Positions 42,504 to 51,847 are shown, counted from the first letter of the stretch. The stretch is 53,251 bases of DNA from Lachnospiraceae bacterium (GCA_024687205.1 JAILES010000087.1:1-53251), one strand, 5' to 3'. A program made the numbers and translations. Notes: generated by a model not told the origin, from the sequence alone.

Positions 42504-43205
42504 TTATCTCTTGTTCTGGTACATCCTGCTCTTCATCTCGGTGTAGAGCTGCTGGCTGATGGGGATATAATCCTCATTCTTCATGGTGGCCTGATATCTT
42601 TCGATATTCTCCACCTCGCCAAGGTTCACTATGTAGGATCTGTGACAGCGGAAGAAATACTCAGGAAGCATCTTCTCCATATCCGAGATCTTCATATGCG
42701 TCACGACCTTCCTGTCCTTAAGGGTGATCTCCACATCCCTGGCCTGGCTCTCCACGAAGATGATATCTTTGAAATCCAGATTGTAAAGCTTGCCGTCACA
42801 GGTGACCGACAGGCCGTCTTTCTGGGCATTCTTCCTGTAGGAGATCATCAGCGCTTCACGCAGCATCTCCACGTCAACGGGTTTCTTCAGATATCTTAGC
42901 GCCTGCACCTTGTATCCGTCCAATGCGTATTCCGCAGTGGAGGAGATAAAGATGATATCCAGTTTCTCACCCAGAGCTCTGAGCTTTTCGGCAGCTTCAA
43001 TGCCGTTCATACCGCTTGCCAGTATATCGGACAACAGCACGTCAAAGAGTTCACCCGGCTTAGTCAGCGAGTCAGCCATCTTCTCTATGCTGTCAAAGGT
43101 CTCTATCTCGTATGCTATACCTTCTTCGTCAAGTATGTTTTTCGTCAGTGCAGTATTGAGCTGCAGAGACGTTGCTTCATCATCACAGATTGCAACCCTG
43201 AACAT
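42504..43205 (-). CDS. LytTR-family response regulator
   Basis: 233 residues. Receiver domain (about 1-120): AICDDEA, LLSDILASGMNG with the phosphoacceptor aspartate, FISSTAEYALDGY, and the conserved lysine in RYLKKPV. LytTR DNA-binding domain (about 130-230): IIFVESQARDVEI, FRCHRSYIVNLGEV, YIPISQQLY. LytTR regulators bind direct repeats upstream of target genes. It lies downstream of a hybrid histidine kinase gene with 76 nt between, and has a TATAAT of its own. Target genes are not evident in the window. Confidence 0.94.
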   Translation of the reverse strand: MFRVAICDDEATSLQLNTALTKNILDEEGIAYEIETFDSIEKMADSLTKPGELFDVLLSDILASGMNGIEAAEKLRALGEKLDIIFISSTAEYALDGYKVQALRYLKKPVDVEMLREALMISYRKNAQKDGLSVTCDGKLYNLDFKDIIFVESQARDVEITLKDRKVVTHMKISDMEKMLPEYFFRCHRSYIVNLGEVENIERYQATMKNEDYIPISQQLYTEMKSRMYQNKR

Positions 43206-43247
43206 TTAAATCTACCCCCGGAGAGTAAGCTTATTACCTAACTTGTT

Positions 43248-43276
43248 ATTATATCACATTCCCGCCCGTTTGAAAA
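43248..43276 (-). promoter_or_regulatory. Probable promoter of the LytTR regulator and thiI
   Basis: Minus strand TATAAT (43248-43253) with a poor -35 (TTTTCA, 43271-43276) at 17 nt, in the gap between the hybrid kinase and the LytTR gene. Confidence 0.4.
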
Positions 43277-43281
43277 CCTCA

Positions 43282-45414
43282 TTAAAAAGTAGTGGACGGT
43301 ATCCTGAACATGGCCTTCAGCATCGTAAGGATTTTTTTGTAACTCTCGGTCATTTCTTCGTGATGATCCCAGACATAATTGATGTCCCCTCGCTTTGCCG
43401 CTCTTTCAAGGCTGTAAGCCATATCCGCGATATCAGTTGCCCCCACCGAAAGACTGGCACCCTTTATGGAATGGGCCGTTATCGCATAATTCTCCATATC
43501 CTCTTTTTCATAGAACTCATCCAGAAGATATGCAAGGTTCGATCCCGAATAAGTCCTCAGCAGTTCTATGTAGGTATCCTTCTTGCCGCCACAGTTCTTT
43601 ATTCCGGTATCAATATCTATGCCCTCGAGACGTTCCAGCCTCTCCTCGAGACTCAAGAGATCCCAGCCCGAAGCTCTTTCTCTTCTGATTATCTCCTCCG
43701 CAGGTGTTCCGTAAGGATATATCTTATCTTTCGGAAGCCACTTTTTCAGCACCGCACCCAGCTGCTCCAGACGTATCGGCTTGGGGATATAATCGTTCAT
43801 CCCTGCTTCGGCGAAGAGCCTGTCCACGCCCTTTATGGCATTAGCCGTCAGTGCGACTATGGGCACCTTGGCTCCGGTATTTCCCAGCAGCCTTATCTGT
43901 CTGGTAGCCTCGACACCGTCCATAAAAGGCATCATGTGATCCATGAATATCAGGTCGAAACGCTGGGTTTTCTTTGCTATCCTGTCAATGGCATCCTGGC
44001 CGCTTTCTACGGTCTGGGCTTCTATGCCGAATATCTTCAGCAGTTCCACCGCCACCTGCAGATTGACCTTGTTATCATCTACTATCAGCACCTTTGCGGT
44101 AGGCGAGGTGAACTCCGGTGTGTAAGCATTGGTGCTCGTGTTATCAAGATGTCTGAACTCGAAATGACTCTCCGTGGCATCAAATACTTTCTGGGGAAGA
44201 ACTATGGTGAAAGTACTGCCTACTCCGAGTTTGGAACTTACCTTTATCTCGCCGTTCATGGCATCCACAAGTCTTTTACAGATGGCCAGGCCGAGTCCGG
44301 TACCTTCCACATTTCTGTTCTTCTTCGTATCTATCTGTCCGAATTCCGTGAAAAGCTTCTTTATATTCTCTTCCGAGATACCTATACCGGTATCCTGTAC
44401 GTAGATGATCAGCCGTCCCTGTTCGGTATTATATATCATGCTCTCATCTTTCCACATGATGCCGAGAGTGATGCTGCCCTGATTCGTAAACTTGACCGCG
44501 TTGTTAAGCACGTTGATCAGTATCTGTCTCACTCTTGTCTCATCACCGAGAAGCATCGTAGGCACCTTCGGATCCACTTCCAGTCTGAGTACGATATTTT
44601 TCCCTCTCATACGGAACTCTATGATGGTCACCACATCCTGCAGCATCTCATTGAAGCTGAAAGGCTCTTCCAATATCTCCATCTTGCCTGAATCAACCTT
44701 TGAGAAATCCAGTATCTCATTTATGATGGACAGCAGGTTTTCCGAAGATCTTTTTATCGTTGCCACATATTCCTTCTCTTCCGGATTGAAGTTTCTCTCC
44801 CCGAGCAGCTCGGCCATACCGTATATCGCATTCATGGGAGTACGGATCTCGTGGCTCATGTTTGCAAGGAAATTTGACTTGGCTTCCAGCGCCTCTCTTG
44901 CTATCTCGTTTTTCTCATCCATGTCGGCCTTGTATTTTTCCACACTGTAGGAAATGAAGATCAGGGCCACGCCGGCGAAGGCGTATAGCGTGATGTAGGA
45001 GATATACTGGCTGCTGTCAAAGGACGTGAGCACCAGATCCTGCTGGAAGGTAAACATTGCAATAAGGATCACGCTGGTGACCGCAAAATAGACTATCAGA
45101 GCCTTCAGTATCAGGAACAGTGCTATAGTAGTACCCGTTGCAAGGAAGGTGAACATCAGCATTCCCTGGGTACCGGTTACGTAGCTCATGTAATAAAGTG
45201 AAGCAAGTCCCGCGAACAGCAGGCAGTAAACAACAACCTTCTCGTTCTCTATATGATATGAGATAAGAAATACCAGCAGCACCGGTATCAGGCCGAGTGC
45301 GGCAAGAAAAGCCTTCTCTACTCCGTATTCCGAGATGGCGTAAAAAGTCTGCAGAAGTACCGAACAGAGAAATTCTATTATGAATATCGTAAGGTTTGTT
45401 CTGAAAGGAAGCAT
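43282..45414 (-). CDS. Hybrid histidine kinase (HisKA-HATPase-REC-HPt)
   Basis: 710 residues. Five or six membrane helices (about 5-165) with little extracytoplasmic loop, a coiled-coil linker, HisKA with NMSHEIRTPMN (phosphoacceptor histidine near residue 188), HATPase_c with GTGLGLAICKRL, a receiver domain with VDDNKVN and MDHMMPFMDG (about 440-555), and a C-terminal HPt domain (about 610-705, AHSIKGASLSVGA). All phosphotransfer residues appear present, so a His-Asp-His relay is possible. It follows the cysteine desulfurase gene by 15 nt. It has no output domain, and the LytTR regulator downstream is the obvious acceptor, but HPt-to-LytTR pairing is unusual. Confidence 0.93.
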   Translation of the reverse strand: MLPFRTNLTIFIIEFLCSVLLQTFYAISEYGVEKAFLAALGLIPVLLVFLISYHIENEKVVVYCLLFAGLASLYYMSYVTGTQGMLMFTFLATGTTIALFLILKALIVYFAVTSVILIAMFTFQQDLVLTSFDSSQYISYITLYAFAGVALIFISYSVEKYKADMDEKNEIAREALEAKSNFLANMSHEIRTPMNAIYGMAELLGERNFNPEEKEYVATIKRSSENLLSIINEILDFSKVDSGKMEILEEPFSFNEMLQDVVTIIEFRMRGKNIVLRLEVDPKVPTMLLGDETRVRQILINVLNNAVKFTNQGSITLGIMWKDESMIYNTEQGRLIIYVQDTGIGISEENIKKLFTEFGQIDTKKNRNVEGTGLGLAICKRLVDAMNGEIKVSSKLGVGSTFTIVLPQKVFDATESHFEFRHLDNTSTNAYTPEFTSPTAKVLIVDDNKVNLQVAVELLKIFGIEAQTVESGQDAIDRIAKKTQRFDLIFMDHMMPFMDGVEATRQIRLLGNTGAKVPIVALTANAIKGVDRLFAEAGMNDYIPKPIRLEQLGAVLKKWLPKDKIYPYGTPAEEIIRRERASGWDLLSLEERLERLEGIDIDTGIKNCGGKKDTYIELLRTYSGSNLAYLLDEFYEKEDMENYAITAHSIKGASLSVGATDIADMAYSLERAAKRGDINYVWDHHEEMTESYKKILTMLKAMFRIPSTTF

Positions 45415-45429
45415 AACTCCTCCTTATCT

Positions 45430-46656
45430 TCAGTGCGCGGAATATTTACGCAGTTCCGGCAACAGTTCCTTAAGCGCTGCAACTGTATCTTCAATATCTT
45501 CCTTTGATGTGTATACCGAAGTTGAGAAACGTATGGTCGAATCCCTGTACTCGGATTTAAGGCCTATGGCACTAAGCGTTGCCGATTCGGTCTTTTTATG
45601 AGTGGAGCAGGCACTGCCCGCGGAAACATAGATACCCTTTTCTTCAAGCGCATGCAGCAGCACCTCAGATCTGACACCCTTGAAAGATGCACTGATCACA
45701 TGAGGCGCCGTGGCACGTACCGCTTTCTCTATGATCTCGTCTTTTTTACTCTTATCCTTTATGTCTGAGGCAGAACTGAAACCGGGAAGTCCGTTTATCC
45801 TTACATCCTCCAGCTCGGACAGCTGTTTTACGAAGCTCTCCTTGAGTCTGTAAAGTACCTCTCTGTCATGTTCAAGATCCGCAAACAGGGTTTTGGCAGC
45901 CTCGGCCATGCCGACGATACCCGGAACGTTTTCGGTGCCCGGCCTTATATCCTTCTGCTGTCCTCCACCGAAAATGAGCGGTGCTATCCTGGTCTTTTCG
46001 GAGATGTAAAGCACGCCGACTCCCTTGGGACCGTGTATCTTATGGGAACTGATGCTCAGCATATCAATACCCATCTCCTTCGGGTAGATCGGAAGCTTGC
46101 CAAAGCCCTGGACTGCATCCACGTGGAATATAACCTTCGGAAACTTTCTTTTCAGCACCTGTCCCACCTGGGCAACCGGCTGCAGTGATCCTATCTCGTT
46201 ATTGGTATGCATGATCGATATCAGTACCGTATCTTCGGAGACAGCCTGGATAGCTTCATCAGCGCAGGCTATACCGCTCTCATCCACCGGCCAGTAGGTC
46301 ACTTCATAACCTTCCTTCTCCAGTTCCGCCATGGGATTCAGCACTGCGGGATGTTCTATCTTAGTCGTGATCACATGCATCCCGTTTCTCTTATTTGCTC
46401 TTGCAGCACCGAGTATGGCAAGGTTGTCGCTCTCCGTTCCTCCTGAAGTGAAGTATATCTCACTCTCCTTGACCCTCAGGATCTTTGCAAACACTTCCCT
46501 TGCTTCCTTTATCTTATTCTCGGCCACCAGCCCCATATGATGGGCGCTGGAAGGATTGCCGTAATCTTCTGTCAGACATTTTGACATCACTTCCGCAACA
46601 TTATCAAAGCATCTTGTTGTAGCCGAATTATCCAGATAGATTTCCCTCATGCTCAT
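45430..46656 (-). CDS. Cysteine desulfurase (NifS/IscS-like)
   Basis: 408 residues. PLP enzyme that converts cysteine to alanine and enzyme-bound persulfide. N-terminal DNSATTR, FTSGGTESDN, HVDAVQG, and the PLP lysine in SISSHKIHGPKG; the catalytic cysteine lies in SAGSACSTHK near residue 345. The long loop with the cysteine is of IscS type, not SufS type. It likely serves ThiI and possibly Fe-S assembly. It starts inside the end of rsmE (4-nt overlap). The insert SDIKDKSKKDEIIEKAVR (about 285-305) is a charged loop seen in related Clostridia proteins. Confidence 0.94.
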   Translation of the reverse strand: MSMREIYLDNSATTRCFDNVAEVMSKCLTEDYGNPSSAHHMGLVAENKIKEAREVFAKILRVKESEIYFTSGGTESDNLAILGAARANKRNGMHVITTKIEHPAVLNPMAELEKEGYEVTYWPVDESGIACADEAIQAVSEDTVLISIMHTNNEIGSLQPVAQVGQVLKRKFPKVIFHVDAVQGFGKLPIYPKEMGIDMLSISSHKIHGPKGVGVLYISEKTRIAPLIFGGGQQKDIRPGTENVPGIVGMAEAAKTLFADLEHDREVLYRLKESFVKQLSELEDVRINGLPGFSSASDIKDKSKKDEIIEKAVRATAPHVISASFKGVRSEVLLHALEEKGIYVSAGSACSTHKKTESATLSAIGLKSEYRDSTIRFSTSVYTSKEDIEDTVAALKELLPELRKYSAH

Positions 46657-47399
46657 ACCTCCAGGTTGTACATAATGATCGAAAGCATTGTCATTCCCGC
46701 TGTTTCGGTCCGCAGTATCCTTCTTCCGAGGGATACCGGCTTCACTCCTGCGGCTTCCGCCAGTTCCACTTCTTCTTTAGTAAAGCCCCCTTCGGGTCCG
46801 ATAAATATCCCCAACGTTCCGCTTTTCTTGCTGCGCATCTCTTCTATAAATCTTTTGGTCCCCTCCATACCTTCAACCAGTTCATAAGGTATGCAGGCTA
46901 TGGTCATGTCCTTCGCATAGGCCGCAGCATCTTTCATGCTCTGCGGCATTGTGACTTCCGGTATCACAGCGCGCCTGCTCTGCTTTGCGGCGGCTTCGCT
47001 GATGCCCTGCCAGCGCTCACGTTTCTGCGCGGCTTTTTTCTCATCAAACTTCACGATGGAACGTTCCGTCTTAACCGGCACTATCTCGTATGCACCGAGT
47101 TCCACTGCCTTCTGTATGATGAGTTCCATCTTGTCCGCCTTGGGCAGCCCCTGGAAAAGAGTGATCTTAAAAGGCAGTTCCACTCCCTCTTCTTTGATGA
47201 AACGCAAAGAGCATATCACCTCATCATCCCTTATCTCTTCGATGCCGCAGCGATATTCCCTGTCATCGCCTTTTACGCTCACCGACAGTTCCTCGCCGGC
47301 TTTCATCCTCAGCACGTTCTTTATATGATTGACATCGCTGCCTTCTATGCGTATCACATCTCCCTGCAAGCCGGAGCTGTCTATTAAAAAATGATGCAT
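46653..47399 (-). CDS. rsmE: 16S rRNA (uracil1498-N3)-methyltransferase
   Basis: 248 residues from the ATG at 47399, one base after the prmA stop; in-frame ATG codons further upstream lie inside prmA and are less likely. Methylates U1498 of 16S rRNA in the assembled small subunit. N-terminal PUA-like domain (about 1-70), SPOUT domain with QGLPKADKMELIIQKAVELG, and IGPEGGFTKEEVELA near the C-terminus. The prmA-rsmE pair is conserved in Firmicutes. Confidence 0.94.
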   Translation of the reverse strand: MHHFLIDSSGLQGDVIRIEGSDVNHIKNVLRMKAGEELSVSVKGDDREYRCGIEEIRDDEVICSLRFIKEEGVELPFKITLFQGLPKADKMELIIQKAVELGAYEIVPVKTERSIVKFDEKKAAQKRERWQGISEAAAKQSRRAVIPEVTMPQSMKDAAAYAKDMTIACIPYELVEGMEGTKRFIEEMRSKKSGTLGIFIGPEGGFTKEEVELAEAAGVKPVSLGRRILRTETAGMTMLSIIMYNLEV

Positions 47400-47400
47400 C

Positions 47401-48378
47401 TTACAGCTTCCTTCCCACCACGCTTCTCCACTCACCCTGGGCGTAGGTACCGAGCACTTCGAAACCGTTTGCTTTCATTACTTCTTCAACCTGTACTTCC
47501 TTACCCTCTATGATACCTGAAGTGATATAGATCCCGTCTTTCTTCAGATGTTCTCTTATCACAGGTGTAAGAGGAAGCAGCACTTCGGTGAGTATATTTG
47601 CAACGGCTACATCGTAGCACTCATATCCGACTTTGTCCTTTATCTCTTTATCATCTATGATATTTCCGATCAGCAGTTCAAAACCTGCCGGATCCACATG
47701 ATTGCGTTCCAGATTGTCCGCTACCGCAGGTACGGCGCAGGGATCCAGATCCGTGGCAGTCACGCTCTTTATCCCGTACATCAGTGAGATGATACCGAGT
47801 ATGCCGCTTCCGGTCCCGACATCAAGAAGTTTAGTGTCGCTGTTTATATATTTCTTCAGCTGGCGTATACACAGCTGGGTGGTCTCGTGCATGCCGGTTC
47901 CGAAAGCGGTTCCGGGATCTATGCGCAGTATCATCTTGTCCGCATCTTCTTCCCCGACCTCTTCCCAGGAAGGTATCACCAGCAGATCATCTATGGTGAA
48001 CTGATGGAAATACTTTTTCCAGTTGTTGATCCAGTCTATATCCTCGGTCTCTGACACTTCCACGCTGCCTTCTCCCACGTCGGTATTGAAGGAGCGCCAC
48101 TCCTCTATCGTATCTTCTATGAGTTTCTTTGTGTCATCCGCAAGCTTCTGCTTTTCTGTTTCATCATCGGGAGCTTCCACAAAGAAGGAGAGATATGCAA
48201 CGCCGTCATCCACACCCGGATCCGGCGCGATATCCACGAACATCTGCTCTTTCTCAAGAGATGTCAGCGGCACACGGTCCTCTATCTGCGCACCTTCCAG
48301 TCCCTTGTCAAAAAGATCCGAGACAAGTATGTCTTCCGCTTCCGTTATCGTCTTAAGTCTGAATCTTAACCACTTCAT
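47401..48378 (-). CDS. prmA: Ribosomal protein L11 methyltransferase
   Basis: 325 residues. Methylates L11 on several lysines and the N-terminus. N-terminal substrate-recognition domain (about 1-110) with WKKYFHQF linker; SAM domain with DVGTGSGILGI (about 180-190), ATDLDPCAV, and NILTEVLLPL. It is the first gene of the prmA-rsmE-desulfurase-kinase series. It starts 47 nt after the small membrane protein gene; a palindromic repeat fills most of that gap, and no promoter is clear. Confidence 0.95.
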   Translation of the reverse strand: MKWLRFRLKTITEAEDILVSDLFDKGLEGAQIEDRVPLTSLEKEQMFVDIAPDPGVDDGVAYLSFFVEAPDDETEKQKLADDTKKLIEDTIEEWRSFNTDVGEGSVEVSETEDIDWINNWKKYFHQFTIDDLLVIPSWEEVGEEDADKMILRIDPGTAFGTGMHETTQLCIRQLKKYINSDTKLLDVGTGSGILGIISLMYGIKSVTATDLDPCAVPAVADNLERNHVDPAGFELLIGNIIDDKEIKDKVGYECYDVAVANILTEVLLPLTPVIREHLKKDGIYITSGIIEGKEVQVEEVMKANGFEVLGTYAQGEWRSVVGRKL

Positions 48379-48403
48379 ATCATTTCCTTTCCGTTAAAGG
48401 TTT

Positions 48404-48456
48404 CCCCCCTTCAGGGTGGAAGCTGTCAGTCCGCAGGACTGACTGATGAGGGGGTA
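48404..48456. repeat. Intergenic palindromic repeat element, short copy
   Basis: CCCCCCTTCA (48404-48413), a hairpin GTCAGTCC-GCA-GGACTGAC (48425-48443) and TGATGAGGGGG (48444-48454). The outer C/G arms can also pair. The core AGCTGTCAG..CCGCAGG...CTGACTGATGAGGGGGT is shared with 9663-9697, base for base apart from the compensatory stem change. Confidence 0.85.
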
Positions 48457-48902
48457 CGCCTCCACAACACTGTCATCATAAAGATCATCAGCCCTGCAGG
48501 CCAGCCGAAAACCGTAAAATAAAACAATGCCTCAGGCTCCATAAGGTCATTCAGCCCGAGCATGAACAGATCGCAGATTATGAGTACCGCAAACAAAGCC
48601 GCTGAAAAAAGCACTGCCAGCAGCACATAGCAGAATTTCATAAAACCGCTTTCCTTCTTAAACTTCTCCACGGTCTTTTTAAATCTCTTCACATATACAA
48701 AATATACCACTCCCGGGAACAGCAGCAGTCCGAGCATATATACGACGATGTTGTAATAATAGATCGAACCTGCGAAAAGGTTCCTATAGTCATCCTTATG
48801 GATCCTTCCGACAAACTGCAGCAGCGCTCCGGCTGCTGCCGCCACTGTCACAGCTATAAAGTAGATACACTCCAGCCCCAGTAATTTAAGCTTTTCCTTC
48901 AT
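48426..48902 (-). CDS. Small four-helix membrane protein of unknown function
   Basis: 158 residues, not assigned to a family. Four membrane helices are predicted at about 8-30, 48-70, 88-112 and 125-146, with a basic cytoplasmic loop KRFKKTVEKFKKES between the second and third. It follows the GH127 gene by 5 nt, so it may belong to the same unit. The last ten residues (RTPSSVSPAD) and the stop codon are encoded by the palindromic repeat at 48404-48456, so the natural C-terminus may have been replaced by the element. An in-frame stop occurs inside the repeat hairpin. Function is unknown; a link to sugar uptake is only positional. Confidence 0.8.
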   Translation of the reverse strand: MKEKLKLLGLECIYFIAVTVAAAAGALLQFVGRIHKDDYRNLFAGSIYYYNIVVYMLGLLLFPGVVYFVYVKRFKKTVEKFKKESGFMKFCYVLLAVLFSAALFAVLIICDLFMLGLNDLMEPEALFYFTVFGWPAGLMIFMMTVLWRRTPSSVSPAD

Positions 48903-48907
48903 ACTTC

Positions 48908-50743
48908 TTAAATATCCTTCTTCGTGAAATAGATCGTATATGCTTCATCTGTCACATCGCAGAGAGCCTTCAGTTCAAAATTCTCCGGCTGGTTGACAGT
49001 GATGTAGCTGTTCTGCTTCCACACATAAGAAGTATAGGTATGTTCCGTTCTCTGATAAAGAGCACTCTCCACGCCGCCCTTCATCTCTATGCCGCAGTCC
49101 TTATCAGTCAGGCCTGCCAGCACTATGGGTCCGTCTACCAGAGCGACCAGCTCCGGACGATCGGGAAGAGCCTCGGCAACAACCTTTGACGCAAATACTA
49201 TATTGAAGGCAAGCTTACCTGCAGCTATGTCCTTTATCAGTATATGCGAACCTTCGATCTCGAAAGCAGCGGAAGCCTTATCCTTGAATATGACCGAAGG
49301 CGTTCCCACACACCATCCCGGGATCCTGAGTTTCAGTGTGAAAGGCTTATCACTTTCATTTTCCACTTCAAACTTCAGTGACCATCTTGAACGTTCTCCG
49401 CCGGTATGCTCATCAAACAATACCTGATTGTTATAACTGAGCATATCCGTAGCCTGACTCAGCTTTATCTTTCTGCCACCCAGTTCTGTCTCTGCCTTTG
49501 AAGGGATATACTGTGCGACCGTTATGCTCTCATCCTCTTCATCGGTATAATAGATGAGGCCGGGAAACAGTGTCGGTGCCTGTACCATGGTACCCGAGCA
49601 GCACCAGAAATCATTTCTCTTGCTTCCCCATTTCTTTTTCGAACCGGCTCTCATGGGCAGGAAATATGCGGGCATACCGGTGAACCTGTTCTGCTGCGCG
49701 AGGAAGCCGTTATAGATCGCTCTCTCTATATAGTCCTGATACTTTGTATCGCCGGTCCATCTGTAGAGATAATCCGCTGTCCTTACCATATTGTATACGG
49801 TGCAGAATTCCTGATCACTGTCGCTTATGTACTGTCCCATCTTCTTAAGAGGTATCCAGAACTCTCCGGCGTTCGCTCCGGTAGTTGCAAACATTCCTCT
49901 TTCCGTAACGGCGTTCTCCCAGAACCGCTCCGTCACCTTTCTGTAATAGTTCTTTTCCTCTTCGTCCTCAAGCACTTCATAAAGCCTTGCTGAGCCATGG
50001 GATACGGGTATGCTTGAATTGGCATGTTCATCGGAAAGCACATCATCCTTACTCTCCAGTTTTTTATACAGCCCGTTGTTCTTATAGGCATCTATAAGTG
50101 TCTTATACTTTTCCTTACCTGTGAGTACATACAGTTCCGCCCATTCCTCGAGCATGCCACCCTGCTCACCCTTATACACTATGTTGGGATCTATGGCATC
50201 CATCTTCGGTATCCATTCGAGATACCAGTCAGCAAGTTTGTCCACTATATCGAGAGCCTGTTCATTTCCGGCATATCTGTAAGCATCCACGAGACCCATT
50301 ATGGTCTTGTGCATCGTATACTGGGGTGACCAGATATATTCATCATAAGCCAGAGCGTTCATGTATTTCTCGGGGATCGAGCCTACCCACTTACCGCCGT
50401 TCTTTTCCTGACAGCGAGCCAGCTCCGATACTATCTTATCAAGCTTTATCTTAAGCTCCGCATCCTTGTCGCTGGCTACAAAAGCTGCTGCCGCAGAGAT
50501 CCAGTGTCCGAGGAAGTGGCCTCTCAGCTGACCGCAGGGTGCTTCCCAGCCCCAGTGAAGGTTTATCTTTGTGGGATCGGGTACCTGCTGTGCCCCCGGC
50601 ACTATGATGCAGGCTTCAAGATAAAAGTTCTGCAGAAGACAGGTATTATCCAGTTCCAGAAGATAATTACGGTCCAGATTCATTCTTTCACGGAATACTC
50701 CTCCGGTCACCTGTACGCTGCTTCTGTCGATGGCTCTCAACAT
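48908..50743 (-). CDS. Glycoside hydrolase family 127 (beta-L-arabinofuranosidase-like)
   Basis: 611 residues from the ATG at 50743, which is preceded by GGGAGG; upstream in-frame starts would make the mRNA leaderless relative to the TATAAT at 50815. The fold is an (alpha/alpha)6 barrel (about 20-430) and a beta-sandwich domain (about 430-611). The GH127 zinc-thiolate site can be matched: glutamate in AGEFWIP, glutamate and cysteine in QEFCTVYNM, and the cysteine pair in FWCCSGTM, of which one is the nucleophile. The family removes beta-L-arabinofuranose from plant glycans, though other GH127 activities exist. No signal peptide, so it acts in the cytoplasm on imported oligosaccharides. It is followed by the small membrane protein gene. 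Confidence 0.88.
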   Translation of the reverse strand: MLRAIDRSSVQVTGGVFRERMNLDRNYLLELDNTCLLQNFYLEACIIVPGAQQVPDPTKINLHWGWEAPCGQLRGHFLGHWISAAAAFVASDKDAELKIKLDKIVSELARCQEKNGGKWVGSIPEKYMNALAYDEYIWSPQYTMHKTIMGLVDAYRYAGNEQALDIVDKLADWYLEWIPKMDAIDPNIVYKGEQGGMLEEWAELYVLTGKEKYKTLIDAYKNNGLYKKLESKDDVLSDEHANSSIPVSHGSARLYEVLEDEEEKNYYRKVTERFWENAVTERGMFATTGANAGEFWIPLKKMGQYISDSDQEFCTVYNMVRTADYLYRWTGDTKYQDYIERAIYNGFLAQQNRFTGMPAYFLPMRAGSKKKWGSKRNDFWCCSGTMVQAPTLFPGLIYYTDEEDESITVAQYIPSKAETELGGRKIKLSQATDMLSYNNQVLFDEHTGGERSRWSLKFEVENESDKPFTLKLRIPGWCVGTPSVIFKDKASAAFEIEGSHILIKDIAAGKLAFNIVFASKVVAEALPDRPELVALVDGPIVLAGLTDKDCGIEMKGGVESALYQRTEHTYTSYVWKQNSYITVNQPENFELKALCDVTDEAYTIYFTKKDI

Positions 50744-50814
50744 ATTTTCATTCCTCCCAATCATACTGATTTTTATTTCTTCCGGCATAATTCCAAGCAG
50801 GCCCACAACTTATG

Positions 50815-50844
50815 ATTATAGCATAAAAAGGGCTTTTTTCGCAA
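50815..50844 (-). promoter_or_regulatory. Probable promoter of the GH127 gene
   Basis: Minus strand TATAAT (50815-50820); the best -35 is TTGCGA (50839-50844) with an 18-nt spacer. Leader about 65 nt. No catabolite-repression (cre) box was found. Confidence 0.55.
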
Positions 50845-50845
50845 T

Positions 50846-50878
50846 AAAAAAGCGGATATCCCATCTCGGGATATCCGC
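50846..50878 (-). terminator. Intrinsic terminator after cysK
   Basis: Minus strand GCGGATATCCC-GAGAT-GGGATATCCGC, 11 pairs, then six T (50846-50851); 15 nt after the cysK stop. Confidence 0.93.
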
Positions 50879-50892
50879 CCGTTCGCATCCTC

Positions 50893-51825
50893 TTATTCGG
50901 TAAACAGCGCTGTGGAATAATATCTGTCTCCGCTGTCGGGAAGCAGCGCCACTATGGTCTTTCCGGCGTTTTCTTCCTTCTTTGCATATTCAATGGCTGC
51001 ATGAAGTGCCGCACCGGAGGAAATACCTACCGAAATACCTTCCTTCTTGGCAAGGAGCTTTGCTGCCGCAAAAGCATCCTCGTTTGCCGCCTTGAATACC
51101 TCATCGTATACCTTGGTATTCAGTACGTCGGGCACGAAGCCTGCGCCTATACCCTGGATCTTGTGTGCTCCGGCTTTTCCCTCCGAAAGCACCGGTGAAT
51201 CAGCAGGTTCAAGAGCTACCACCTTCACATTCGCATTCTGCTCCTTAAGGTATTCACCTGTACCGGTCACTGTTCCGCCGGTACCTACGCCTGCGATAAA
51301 TATATCAACCTTTCCGTCGGTGTCTTTCCAGATCTCCGGACCTGTTGTTGCTTTGTGGACTGCAGGGTTAGCAGGGTTCACGAACTGTCCGGGGATGAAA
51401 CCTCCGGGTATCTCCTTAGCCAGCTCCTCAGCCTTAGCTATGGCACCCTTCATTCCCTTTGCGCCTTCGGTAAGCACCAGTTCAGCGCCGTAAGCCTTAA
51501 GTATGTTTCTTCTCTCCACGCTCATGGTCTCAGGCATTGTAAGGATTATCCTGTAACCTTTTGCCGCTGCTATGGAAGCAAGTCCTATACCGGTATTACC
51601 GCTGGTGGGTTCGATTATCACCGAGCCTTCTTTTAACAGACCCTTTGCCTCGGCATCCTCTATCATGGCCTTTGCGATACGGTCTTTCACGCTGCCTGCG
51701 GGATTGAAGTACTCAAGCTTTACGAGTACCGTTGCCTTAAGCCCCAGCTCCTTTTCTATATTTACCACCTCTACAAGCGGTGTATTGCCTATAAGTCCGA
51801 GTGTTCCTTTATAAATGTTTGACAT
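50893..51825 (-). CDS. cysK: Cysteine synthase A (O-acetylserine sulfhydrylase)
   Basis: 310 residues from the ATG at 51825, with AGGAGGAAGG just upstream; a longer in-frame start (to 51903) would overlap metY and lacks a ribosome site. Makes cysteine from O-acetylserine and sulfide. PLP lysine in [12 protein letters not shown] (about 44), the substrate loop [27 protein letters not shown] for phosphate, and SGAALHAA near the C-terminus. It has its own promoter between metY and itself. Together with metY it supplies sulfur amino acids; no CymR-type box could be identified by eye. Confidence 0.96.
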   Translation of the reverse strand: MSNIYKGTLGLIGNTPLVEVVNIEKELGLKATVLVKLEYFNPAGSVKDRIAKAMIEDAEAKGLLKEGSVIIEPTSGNTGIGLASIAAAKGYRIILTMPETMSVERRNILKAYGAELVLTEGAKGMKGAIAKAEELAKEIPGGFIPGQFVNPANPAVHKATTGPEIWKDTDGKVDIFIAGVGTGGTVTGTGEYLKEQNANVKVVALEPADSPVLSEGKAGAHKIQGIGAGFVPDVLNTKVYDEVFKAANEDAFAAAKLLAKKEGISVGISSGAALHAAIEYAKKEENAGKTIVALLPDSGDRYYSTALFTE

Positions 51826-51847
51826 AGTTCCTTCCTCCTGATTTTTT

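Noticed and set aside
43243..44691. Plus-strand open frame of about 482 codons across the hybrid kinase
   Set aside because: Shadow of the kinase gene, whose HisKA, ATPase, receiver and HPt motifs are unmistakable.
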